A stretch of DNA of 64,000 nucleotides from Pterobdella sp. o SKG-2022 (Eukaryota; Annelida; Clitellata; Hirudinida; Piscicolidae). Below are positions 1-11,463 of this stretch, in pieces. Position 1 is the first letter of the stretch. Every line of letters starts with the position of its first letter. Under the pieces are notes generated by a model, which searched no databases, was not told where the DNA came from, and saw nothing but the letters and a program-made list of their open reading frames with translations. Location: the NCBI GenBank assembly GCA_964035795.1, contig OZ038323.1, positions 10,720,291 to 10,784,290 on the forward strand, given 5' to 3'. The translations under genes and the position numbers were made by a program.

Positions 1-16
1 CACTTCCATGGAGCTT

Positions 17-300
17 GATTTTGACATAGTAAAAAAAGCCCCATAAATGAGTGTTGAAGATTGATTTTTGAATGCAACTTTATCAAAAGCAAACATTCAA
101 TTATGGTAAAAACCAAATAATGAACAAGATTAAAATGATGTTTGATATTAAAGTTTACATTAAATGTGGGTGATATACCAAGCAAATAGAATATATTGAA
201 TAAAAAACACTAACCCAGCAAAAGCAAAGATAGTGTATGTAGCTGTGAAAGTTCCAACCCAGTGAAACAAGTCTCGCATTTTAGCTATCTTCAAAAAAAT
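17..300 (-). CDS. Possible coding exon(s) of a minus-strand membrane protein running off the left edge
   Basis: On the minus strand about 283-217 reads MRDLFHWVGTFTATYTI followed by FAFAG, and then a GTTAGT donor. A T-rich stretch ending in AAG lies just upstream and could be an acceptor. A further possible exon begins near position 17 and leaves the window. The Phe/Ala/Tyr-rich hydrophobic stretch would suit a transmembrane segment. I do not recognise the family. The exon may be internal rather than initial, because the frame stays open for three codons before the Met. A separate open minus-strand frame at 750-553 could belong to the same gene, but I could not join it. Confidence 0.3.
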
Positions 301-1123
301 ATGATTTTATCATAGAATTTAATGAATTGAACTTAGGCATAGTTAAGTTTTTCAAAGATAAGGTTTTGAAAAAGTACTTCAATATGAAATTTTTAGAGAT
401 ACATATTCAATTCTTACTGACGTGTACAGCCATTTGTTCTTCTCTCACAAACTTTTGCATTTCTATCTGTCTTTCTATCTGCGAAAAAAATATTCAATTT
501 TGTTCAAAAACATGAGAAACTTGGAGTAAGCTAAACTTATTGAACAAAAATTCTATGATACTGTACCGAAGACACTTGTATTGCCTTCATATCGTTCCCA
601 ATTGAAGTTAGCATTGAGCCCATGTTCGATAGAATCTTTAAAAAACTTTAAAAAACTACAATTAATTTGATTATTTTCACTTGGAACTGTTGTTAAGACG
701 TAGCTATTAATTTTGCAAGTTATCTTTGATAGACAAGGTGTTAAAAACAAAATGGGACTTTAATATAGGTAAGATAAACCATTCTACAATATTTTTATCC
801 ATTAATTGAAATGGAAAAGTTGTATTTTAAATTTTATTTTTAAAAAAAATACGTTAAATAAACAAAAAAATATTTTATATTCACAGATTTTCAACCGTAT
901 GATTTGATATATAGTCATAACATTTGATTAAGGTGCACCAAAGTTTAATAATCTTTAAAATGGGGTGTGTAGTTTTTATTTCTATTTAAAACAATAATTT
1001 GATATTAAAAGGATTCTTGGTGTTTTTACTTTCAAGTTTTCATTATATAATAAATGATATCCGTATTGTTTATTGTGTAACCTGATTTCTAATAAACCTT
1101 ACTTCATCCTTAACTTTTTATAG

Positions 1124-4100
1124 GTGATTATGTAATTATCCAATACCGCAGCGAAGTACCCAGTTTTTCGGTAGAAGCTCACGTTTTCCAAATCGACCCA
1201 AAAACCAAAAAGACTTGGCTCCCTCTTAGTACAAAGGCTGTGCCAGTTTCCTTCTACAGTGATAATAACAATAACAACAGAATCGTCTGCGTTCATGAAA
1301 ATAAGGTATTCGAATATAATGTAATATTCAACATAATGTCTTTTAAAAAAAATGCATTTTAATTTTTTTAAAGTATAAACCCCTTATGTGAAATCATAAT
1401 AACAAAAAAGTTTCACTAGTATCAAAAACAAAACCACACAAAGGTACTCATAAACAGCAGCTTGACAGGCTCGTGCAAGTTCACAAAAACATCCTCAAAG
1501 TTTGGCCAATGGATGGACCAGACTGCTGCTACTGTGTATGGACTTGGCTTTGAACAAGAAACTGATCTTGATAAGGTTGTTATATTTTATTATATCTGTT
1601 TTTATATGATATGAAAATCAGATAGGAATACATTAACTGTTTAAAATAAATGAATAATGGCCTTATTGAAATTTTCAGTTTAATTTTTGAATAAGTCTAT
1701 TCATTTATACACATGTATTTTAAATCTTTGGAAAATATTTTATTAATGATAATATTTGTTTTTATGCCATAACAAATACTTAATGATGATACTGATGATC
1801 TTAGATTATAACTATATTCAAAATTTTTTCTTGATTGTATGAATATACTAAAAAACTGGTGTTTCATAAAATATTTGTCAACAGGGATTTAAAAGTGTTG
1901 TTTGAGATAAGTTGCTCAAGGTTTCAACTAATATTAAAAATAAAAAATATTTCTTAAAATATCAAAATTTCATCATGATTTTGTTTTCATCATAATATTC
2001 AAGCAGATGGCATTTAAATAATTTATGAATAATACTAATAATAAATAAAAACAATAATAATAAATACTATTTAATAATAATAATAATAATGAAATTCAAT
2101 TAAAGGGGGCTTAGTGTTTCCACTTTATTTATTTTACCTTGTACTCTGTTGATAGTGATATCTTCATATTTCTTCAAAGCTTTCTTACATTTATTTTCTT
2201 AATATTCAACTAATTCCACTTTTATACACAATTTTACTGATTCAAGGTTTTGTTCATGCCAAATAATTCAATGGTTACACAAAGTTGAATAGTAGGGAAA
2301 TTAAGGAATGATTTGAAATCATATTATTATTATTATTAATATTATTATCAAAATAAATATTATGAAATAATTAAATATTATAAACTACTCAAATAGTATG
2401 AAAGGATTAAATATGAAATAAGTGAATATTTTGAAATTGTTAAATATAAAAATAATTGAATCAAAGAAAAATGCAAAAATTATAAAAATACATGCCTAAT
2501 TTTAATCATACGAATAGTTTTGCTATGCAAATCATTAAGAGAAGTTTTATCAAGTTGAATGGATATAATCAAAGGCTAGAATTTATTGGCGGTGATAAAT
2601 CATTTTTGTTCACATATGTTTTGTTCATTAAATCACTAGATAAACTCCAAGGTTTTAAACTTGGTTCAATTCCCACTATACTGAGGGTGGCCAGATTTGC
2701 TGCATTAAATTAAATTATTCATTTAATAATTTATTCATTATTATTTCTGTTTTACTATTTTTTTGTTGGTTTTATTGAATGGCATGACTAAGTTTTCGCT
2801 TAATGAATATTGATATCAGGAAATCTCACACATACTTCTATATTCTTATTCAAATTGATTTTTTATGCATTCATTTGGTGATAATTACGATTTTCGTTTG
2901 AAGTTATATTTATAACTGTTAATTTCAATTTTTTAAATGTTATCAGTAACTTTCTCAATTTTTATTCAGTTTTCTGAAAAATTTCGCCTTTCACTTTTGC
3001 CTCCATCCGAGATCAAAGATAAGGTATTTTTCAATTTTCAACCATTATTTCAACATCAATCAATCTTCAATCACCATTATAATGATAGATTATAAACATA
3101 AATAAAAGAATTTTTTATATTCAAATGTTTTTTCCATCTCCTCCAAACATCAGGATGAGGACCTATCAGAGAGCACAGTGCAAGACAAGATCAAAAGCTT
3201 CCAGACCAATCGTAACAGCAATGGTATCAGCAACGGCAGCAATGGAGTCAAAAGTCTCGGAGACATCATCAACACAGCACAAATCACCAACTCAGCTTCC
3301 AACTTAAACAACATCAACCGACCTGTCAAACCAATGCCCAAACCACCTCCTAATAACAGAATAAGCAACAGTCAACTGAACAAACCACTTGGATCGACCA
3401 TCAATACAAACAGATACAGCAGCAATGAGACAGCCTGCAGTGATGTTCAGTGTATGGCCTCCATCAGGGACCTCAAGGAGGAGAATGAATTGATCAAGAG
3501 GCAGATTGCTGACCAGTTAGTTCATCTGTTCATATGATATCTGTCTTGTGTCTCAGTTGTTTCCCACCTATCAAAAAAAAACACCAACCACCAACTGACA
3601 CAGAAGAAGAAAGGCAGCTGAGTGGGAGAGTGAGTTTGCAAAACTCAAAAGTGAGAACACTTTATTGAGGACCACCTTGGAGGAGAACAAGAACAACGTG
3701 GAAGGGTGGAGGAAGAGGGTGGATGAGTATCAGGGGGAGATCAATGGACACCATACTAACGTGGGTGAGGTATGGGAGTATGGTAGTTTGTGAGGGGGGT
3801 ATGGAGGTTGATGAGATGAAAGGGTGTGTGTATGATGGTAAGGGTTATAAGTTGGAGGGAGGGGGGGATTGTATTGTGGTTGGTGTTTTTTGTGTGGCTT
3901 AAATGAGTGCTGTAAAATTAATTTTTGTGTTGTGGGGGTGGTTTTTAAGTATTTACCATCAGTTTTTTAATTAATATTTCTAATATAAGTTCCAATCAAC
4001 TAGTGGTAGTTTCTATATTAATAATGATATTATTAATTGAAACAGTTGAAAGAGATAAGCAGGTTGGAGATGGAGTTAACAGAGAAGACTGAACGACTGA

Positions 4101-4653
4101 GGGAGGTTGAGAGGATGAATGAAGATAAAAGACAGGTGTCAATCTTTTAACATCTCCAATAGTATTATTACAATAACATCATCATCATCATAGTTATAAT
4201 AACAACAATAAAATAAAAATAATAATAATAATACTATCTAAAGGAGCTACTGCAGCTATCGAAAGTGGCAGAAGAGTTGCGGGTGGCAGAGGCGGTTAAT
4301 AAGCGTCTCTCGTCTCGACTCCAGGTGCCTACATATTTGAGATCATTTGGTCTTGCCGTTGTTGTTTATTTGCTTGGTTTATCGATTTTTTTTGAATTTA
4401 CTTTTTTTTTGTGTTTTCTAGTTTTTCAAATAAATTATAGTAATGTACACACACAAATCAGACATTGGAGCAAGACAACAGAAGTTTGGAGGGACAATTG
4501 AGAGAATCCAAGATGGTGGATACAAAAAAAATGACGACTCTTGAGGTTAGAAAGAAGGAGGAGCTAATGAAACTGCAGGAGCATGTAAGCCACAAAATCA
4601 ATGAATTATACGAAATGAACGACCAATTAGCGGAGCTTCTACAGGGTGTCTAG
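1124..4653 (+). CDS. HOMER1: Homer family scaffold protein (EVH1 domain plus C-terminal coiled coil)
   Basis: Homer proteins bind Pro-rich ligands (mGluR, Shank, IP3 and ryanodine receptors) through an N-terminal EVH1 domain and tetramerise through a C-terminal coiled coil. Exons: 1124-1305, 1444-1575, 2970-3023, 3154-3515, 3604-3769, 4046-4135, 4244-4324, 4462-4653. Phases close throughout and give about 419 residues without the first exon. The EVH1 domain is clear: [18 protein letters not shown], then [17 protein letters not shown] and TVYGLGF. The Trp of KTWLP, the Phe of KFGQW and the Gly of YGLGF match known ligand-groove residues. A Ser/Asn/Pro-rich linker (exon 4) is followed by a heptad-rich coiled coil ending [11 protein letters not shown], like the vertebrate end DNLAKLLECS. 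The start codon lies in an upstream exon I could not place. No in-frame Met precedes AHVFQ in the first exon found. Confidence 0.93.
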
Positions 4654-4656
4654 AGG

Positions 4657-4658
<2 letters not shown>

Positions 4659-4739
<81 letters not shown>
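4659..4739. repeat. (GT)n microsatellite, about 80 bp
   Basis: An uninterrupted GT dinucleotide tract starts six bases after the Homer stop codon, so it would lie at the start of the Homer 3' UTR on the sense strand. Confidence 0.98.
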
Positions 4740-4740
<1 letters not shown>

Positions 4741-6163
4741 TTTTTTTCAAGATTTATTGAATATTGTTCCATATATATACATTTTCATATAATTTATTTC
4801 CTCCAAATCTATTTTAAATGCTCGATATTATTCAATTACGAATCATGATATCAATCAATGTTTGTGTGTGTGCGTGCCTTAAACGCATGTGAGTACGTTG
4901 TGATTTGCAATCAGTGATTCTGTTTCTCCAACATCTCACGTGCTTTTGTTAGTTTGTGTTGTGTCGTTTCTTTGTTATATCGTCAGTGTTATATACTCGA
5001 CGAGGTAATTCAATTGATCCAATTATTGTCCACCTATTTGAGTTTTTTATATGATGATATTTTTAAACAATAAGATAAACTTTTACAAATTGAGGTGCTT
5101 TATTAACATATCTTCCTTCATATGAACTTATATGTTTTAGCAATTTCATACTCTATGCCTTTTCCATATTCCCACCAACCACCTTCAAGCACATAATATT
5201 TTATGATGTTTTATTACACACTACATCACATGTGCATTTCATTTCATAGTTCTATGTTCTGAGACGTGTTAGATGTTTATATAATTTTTGACGTTCATAT
5301 ATATTGTTATTTTTGACATTCCCAACCGAGATCTTACTTTTTTTGGTATTTCATATGGAACTTCAGTGGTTTGAACTTTTGAACATTCCTCCAATAAACC
5401 GTTGCATCGTTCGTCAGTTGCTCATTTAGAAAACCTGTCTCATTCTATGAAAAACCAGCACACCCGTTAAAAACCATCGCCAGGTTCGTAATAAGTGGGG
5501 GATTTTATGTTTAAAACAAAACGTTTCTTTATTTTGAACTTTCAACATCAAATAACTGATGAACTAGATAAATATTTGAATAGAATATTTAATAATTCAT
5601 AAGCAACAAATTAAATTACCGGAAAGTGCAACTACAGATGTTAGGGATGGAGAGATGGAGGTTAGCAGAAACAAAGCTGGTACCGAGCTTTTTGTGTTAT
5701 CAAGTACAAGTTTTCGATACGTCAGTAGTTGATAATTCAAGTTTTTTATCAATAGTTGATAATGAAAGATAAATTTACAAAAAGCACTGTACCGATTATA
5801 AAACTTGGTTTATTTCATACAAAAGAGGATTTCAATATATGAACCTCATAAAAAACGTTAAAACTGTTTTTCAACAATTATTTTTATGGTTGACAAAATG
5901 GCTTCCAAAAAGGGAATAATAATAGCCGAAAGTCATTCAACAAAATACTGGGCACTTTTGTCATTCTTACATACTAGAAGTAAAATTAAATTTTCGATAT
6001 AATCTAATCCACTTTTAACAGAATAATCTTGAAATCAATTCAAAATACACCAACTTAAAAAACCGATCCGAAATCAATTTTAAAGCAAGAAAACCAAACT
6101 TAATCACCTTCCGTGTTGACCAACATGTACCAAAGTTATAACCCAAAACAACCTTCTCACAAA
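4740..6163. other. Intergenic region between Homer and the next gene
   Basis: A+T-rich sequence with no open frame showing conserved protein similarity on either strand. Part is probably Homer 3' UTR; an AATAAA sits near 5393. The far end lies downstream of the minus-strand gene at 6164. I see no RNA gene or mobile element. Confidence 0.6.
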
Positions 6164-7150
6164 TCACTGCTCGAAAGGCCTCACGTTAGGGAAGTACACA
6201 TGAGCGTCAAGTCTGTGGTCGATGCTGGGTCGTTTGTGGGTGGCATCGATACTGAGACCTCCGCTTTGTCCCACTGGTAGTTCCATCATTAGGCTCTGTA
6301 GGGGGAGTAAGTGGAGTGAAAGTGGCAGATGTAATGCTGGAGGATATAGTGTTGTGTATGTACAGATTGATTTTCTTCCCATTGTGAACACATTTCTTAG
6401 TTTAATAACGGTAAAGTTTTTATTCTAATTAATATCAAAAATACAGCTTTTGATTTTCAGTTACTTAATAAAGATATTGAAGAAAAAAGTAAATATTAGT
6501 TTTTAATGTTAGTTTTTTGGCAAATTTTTTCTAATAAGTTAGTTTATTCATGAAGTATAGATTCTCTCCGCGATTACATAATCAAGCGATGAAAACAAGA
6601 TTAGCGGAAACAGTTTGAAAAGTAAAAAAATGTTTTGCCTCAAACTTTGTTTTGCCCATTAGACTTGAAAAAAGTTTTGCATTCTAAAAAGATAAATCAA
6701 TTTCTGTTTTCATATTTCTGATTTTAAATGTTTACAGCAAGTGATATATATTTTTGTCTGAATAGTCAAAACAAAATTGCTATACACGGCGAATTTGGTC
6801 AAAAAGCTCAGAAATCAGATAAATAAAATTAAATACATACAAAATTCTTAGAAAAAACTCATTAAACACTGAAACACAAAACAAACCTTAAGTTGCTTCA
6901 CTGAAACACCAATGTTATCTGCTTCTTTCTGAATCTTAATCACATCCTCCAACCCTCGCCTCCACTTTTCAACTCTTGGCTGCTCCTCTATGCCTCTATC
7001 TCTTAAGCTGTTATCTACATAAATCCCTTCTTCAATGGCTTCTCCTATTAGTTTTTTCATCCCTCTGAAGTACATCAAAGGAGTGGGAAAGTCATTGTAG
7101 CTATTAGAACCAGGTGTAATGCTTTGTGTTTGGTTTTCTATCGGAGGCAT
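6164..7150 (-). CDS. Small two-exon gene, 131-residue protein of unknown function
   Basis: Minus-strand exons 7150-6887 and 6295-6164. The first runs from ATG (MPPIENQTQSITPG) to VSVKQLK with a GTTTGT donor in phase 0. The second starts after CTACAG with SLMMELPVGQSGG and ends VRPFEQ then stop. Total 131 residues. The middle (about residues 30-88) is charged and looks helical (MKKLIGEAIEEG, VEKWRRGLEDVIKIQKEAD). The C-terminus is rich in His, Pro and aromatic residues. There is no signal peptide or membrane segment. Two frames that join in phase with proper splice sites support a real gene. I do not recognise the family. Its size and helical content would fit a small subunit of a larger complex, but that is a guess. 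Confidence 0.6.
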
Positions 7151-9235
7151 TTTGTCGTTCTGCTTTACAAATAATCAGATTTGTTAAATCTTTTTTAATA
7201 TTTCGAAACTTTCAACCCCAAATACAGCTTAAAGCTTAATTGAGACGCGCAAAAGCAACTGCGAAAGATTATTTGCTATCTATTTATAATAGAAACTCGA
7301 CAAGAATGCAAGTGATTCATGTATTTCGATAACATCTATTGCAGCTTCACCCTGTGCTATTTATCTCTGGAATTTTCTGGTTTATAAATAGTGTATTCTT
7401 CAATCAAATTTTTATATATTTAAAAGATACCTTTTTTGTGCAAAAGTCTAAAATATAATTAAAATTCTCAATTATAGTTTGAATGGAATCTCGTGGCTAT
7501 AACATTTTTGAGTAATTTAATGTTTTTTAATAAATATTTTAATTTTGTTTTGGAGTTTATCTAAACCATCTTAGTTAAAGATTAAGCTCGAAAAAGAATT
7601 TTTCCAAGCTTCATTTCTTAGATAATTCTCTCCAAGGATTTTTTGTTACTTTAATTAGTATTAGCGTAGCATTGATACTACACAGATTTAAAATCTAGCT
7701 CGGATTATAGATTTACTTTCGATAAAATTAATCTCGAAGGATTAACGAAATGACTTCAAATAAAATCGTGACATGTTTATTAAACTCAATTATCAATTAA
7801 AATTAACTAAAATAATCAAGAAACAAACCAACTCTACAACAAATCACAACGACCACTCGAACCGACACAACAACACTGAACAACAAACAAAAACATTGAT
7901 TTAGTCTTTCTAAAACAACAGATTATCCTTGAAAGCTGCAAGAAATTTAAAAAAAAATATTATTAAATTCAATAAATAAAAGACTTATTAAAGTTGGATA
8001 TTTGATACAATTTTTATGTTCTTAAGTATCCAATTTATTCAATCATAAAACGTCTTCAAGGTTTTCGAGTAATTTAAAAACGCTAATAAATTTCATTAAA
8101 ATACAAAGCTTTTCGTTAACTGACATTTTTAATTAAAACTCAATTATTTTAAAGTTTATGATGCTGTATTTTTCATGACGGTTGGCAGATCATTTACAAC
8201 TACAATATACTAGTTCAGTTTTTTACAAAAAAAATGGTGCACTTAGTCATTTTGTAAATAAGCCAGTGTCATAAAACCATCTAAGTCAACTCAATCATTG
8301 ATCATAATGCCACAAGCAATCGATTGGTTGACAATTTTAAACCACTTAATCATGTGGGTTAGAAAAGGTTGGGTGAAATTTTGAAGCGTTTTTTCTTGAA
8401 TATTGATCTTAGGCTTGCGAACGCAGTTTAAATTTATTTTTTCACTATTAATAATAGTAAAGACCATGTTTTTGAGCATAATTAATTTATTAAATTTATC
8501 GATTTTTTAAATATATCAATTTGTTGTCAAACCATTGAAAAGCTTTTTCCAAATGCTTGCTCAGGTTGTAAGCCAATAAATAAAAAGCATTTGCAATTTT
8601 AAACCGACAGAATACAACAATCGAATCTAAAAAAAATTTTATAAACATATTTTTTGTGATTTTTACTCGTCAAATAAAGCTATCATAAATATTTTATCTC
8701 CTTTCATTTTTATAACTCAACCCGCTGAGTATTTATCTCTTCAAGCTATTTATTTTTCAAGTTAATTTATTTTTAAATTATTGTAAGACAAAGAATTGAA
8801 AATTGTATGATGTAACAAACCTTGCATTAAATAGCTTTGTGTCTTTTCAAGGTCAAAGTTCACATGATCATTTACACTTGCCTCTCTTAACCTTTCCTCT
8901 TTTATCTTTGTCACCTTCTTCCTTGCTCCTTTGTATTTAACCAATATTATCAATTAATAATAAATTATTATTGGCGATTGAACTATTTTTAAAGCAGTTC
9001 TGACCAATGAAATGAGTCTAATTCGGTGCAACCTGGTCCAAATGACACAGCTCCAGCCAATGACCTTGCTCCATTTCCTCCTGTTAGTTTCAAAATCTTG
9101 CTTATCATACCACTTTAAATGACGCCTGGTTCCTTTGGCGCTAAATAAGCTTTAACTTTTAAAAAAATATATATGCATGAAGCAAATAAAACTGATGGAT
9201 AGTAATGTTGAAGCCATACATGGACAAACATGAGA
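7151..9235. other. Mostly intergenic; contains weak candidate exons
   Basis: The 5' flank of the 6164-7150 gene followed by A+T-rich sequence. I see nothing coding between 7151 and 8290. Possible minus-strand coding pieces occur at 8479-8291, 8940-8828 and about 9115-9005. Only the middle one is listed separately. Confidence 0.45.
8828..8940 (-). CDS. Possible orphan exon (charged peptide)
   Basis: The minus strand reads ARKKVTKIKEERLREASV followed by NDHVNFDLEKTQSYLMQ, ending at a G|GTTTGT donor. A usable acceptor (AAATACAAAG) lies upstream. The composition looks coding: charged, with no stop and little A+T bias. I could not link it in phase to the open frame at about 9115-9005 (containing LTGGNGARSLAGAVSFGPG) or to the 8479-8291 frame. 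It may be an exon of an undescribed minus-strand gene or a chance open frame. Confidence 0.25.
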
Positions 9236-10545
9236 CTAACTGTTGTGTTTTTTGTGTTGAGGTTTGTTGTGGCAACAATCGGTGCGTGCATTCGTAGTTG
9301 TTGTGTTGGTAGAGACATTAGTTACCGATGGCGGAGAAGGTTCGTTTTCAACGTTTGTTTCATCGTCGCTCTCGAATTCGAGAAAATTTTCTACACTTTC
9401 TGATGTTTGAGTGGCTACATTGTTTTTCGAAGGAATTATTTTTACACTGTTTTCTTTTTGACTCAAACTGCTAATAATTTTGCTGTAAGAAATGACGGGT
9501 TCTTTTGAGGTTGTCGGATGGGCAAGATCATTGACACCTGGAGATGGAGGTCGTGGTGATGATGATGATGATGAGAGACAGGCTGATGTTGATGATGATT
9601 GGAACAAGTTGGGTGGTGACGAGGGATTTTCAGATGACAACGATGATAAATGAAGTTTCAAGTTTTTTCTTGTAGCGTCACCATTTCGTATTTTATTCGA
9701 TGACTCATCACGTGATGTAACATGTCCGTTGATCCTCTTGGAAGGTGACATGACTTGTTTTCCGACATTTTCTCGCCCTTCTCTGCGTTGAGGCTTGCGT
9801 TTGTGACTGCGAAATAAGTGTGGTTCGTTTGAAACAAGATTCTGCACACGAGGTTTCTTGCGATAATTGACCACTTTGAAATCGTGATCGTAAAAGTCAT
9901 CGGAGTGGGTGCCGTTGATGTGGTTTGCAGGTGGAATTCCAGTTTCAGGGGTTTGCTCGCTTTCGATATTCGATTTATCTTTCAATACTTGCTTTGTGAT
10001 TTCAACTGACTTTTCATTGACAACATCATTTTTTAAATTTGAAGCTGTTTCGTCGGATACCTTGTTATTATCAGTTTCATGGAAACCATTTAATTTAGGA
10101 TGTTCATTTTCATGAATACCGTTTAATTTAGAATGTTCAGTTTCTTCGATTTTATGAGCAATTTCTGTATGATTTTTTGATACTCTGTGCTTTCCGAGTT
10201 CACTGGTCTTCAGCCATTTACTGAAATCCGATTCATCGTTCTCGATTGCCAATTCACATTCGCTCACGTGTAGTGCATCATTCTCTTGAGTAACTTCATG
10301 GCTGTTAAGTTTAAGCTCTTCTAATTTCTCATTTTTTGAAAGATTATTTTTAAAAGTTTTATCTATATTTTGATCAATTTTCTTCACTTCATTTGCGATC
10401 ACTAAAGGCTTCTTGCCATCTTAAAAGAAGAAAACGTGGTTATGAATGAATTTTTAACAATTTTATATCAAAAAATCGTACTTATCCTGGTATTGTAGAT
10501 TTTAAAAGTTCGGTTGCCTTTGAATTGTCTTGCAGTTAACAACAT
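9236..10545 (-). CDS. Ser/Asn/Lys-rich, probably disordered protein of unknown function, 415 residues
   Basis: Exon 1, 10545-10482 (MLLTARQFKGNRTFKIYNTR), has a GTACGA donor. Exon 2, 10419-9236, has acceptor TTTTAAG. They join in phase across an Ile-Asn pair (...NTRINGKKPLVIANEV). The protein is polar and low-complexity. A short internal repeat (EHSKLNGIHENE then EHPKLNGFHETD, about residues 112-136) is followed by a basic Arg/Lys-rich segment (YRKKPRVQN, SHKRKPQRREGRE), then Ser/Pro-rich and Thr-rich tails. The basic patch suggests nucleic-acid binding or a nuclear localisation signal, but no domain is recognised. An additional upstream exon is possible. Alternatives are a chimera of two genes or continuation into the candidate exons downstream. 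Confidence 0.55.
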
Positions 10546-11463
10546 AACGTTACAAATATCTGCAAAAATTTAACAAAAAAATTATTCAGCAAATATTAAT
10601 AAAACGTGTCTTTAAAAAAATAAAAACTCTATAATCATGAACTTTTACCTTTTCACATTCGATTCCTAATTGTTTTATAGGTAAATAAAAAAATGAATTT
10701 ATGAAAAATTAATTTTTTTGTCAAAAATTAATTTTGTAAAAAATGCGTAAATGACTTATATAAGAGCTCGGAGTAGGCAACAATAAAAACAATTGTTACA
10801 TAACGATCCAATGTGACCTTTAACAGCATTTAACATTTAAAAAAAATTATTATTACTTATAGTAATTGTTTTTGAAATATTACTGAAATTTTATTTAAAC
10901 ATGAGATAAAATTTTCTCACAAAATGAAACTAACCTTCAGAGGTGAAAGTCAAAATCGGCAATGAAGATCCAGAGCCGAACAATTTATTAGAGTAGCAAT
11001 AGTTAAAATAGATTTGTACTGTGTATTTCAATAATTTAGATGAGTTAGCGGTAGAGTCGAGAAAGCATCAAAATCTGCAGGCCAAGGTGAATGTCAGCTC
11101 TTTAAAATATAAACATTGACCGGCTTCAAAATAAATCAGCTAGCGCTTAAGTTTTAAAAGGAGACTTAGATAATAAACCATGAATTAGTTTTTTTTCAAT
11201 AAAACATTTGACAAAAATTATATTTTTAATTTTTTTAAAATTGGAAGTTATACGGTTAGTGAAAAAGATTTAAGCCGCAAATATTACAATTTGATTTTTT
11301 AAAGACGCGTATACGCTTTTGATCTTTTCAGTAAAAATAACACTGAAAATAATGATTTTATCAGAATATATCATTTAAAAATTCTAAAATAGTTAATGAT
11401 AGGATGATCAGTCGATTTAGGAATAAAAAATGTGCAATAAAGATAATGGAAAAGTAGCAGTTA
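10546..11463. other. Intergenic region between the unknown gene and the WAC 3' end
   Basis: Very A+T-rich. It should hold the 5' region of the 9236-10545 gene and the WAC 3' UTR (WAC reads toward lower coordinates). A short open minus piece near 10675-10650 ends in GAAAAG|GTAAAA, a perfect-looking donor, but its phase does not match the exon at 10545. I see no other feature. Confidence 0.5.

Noticed and set aside
553..750. 65-residue minus frame upstream of Homer
   Set aside because: Parts look protein-like (GLNANFNWERYEGN), but I could not join it in phase to the 1-300 exon or find a family, so it is not called as a gene.
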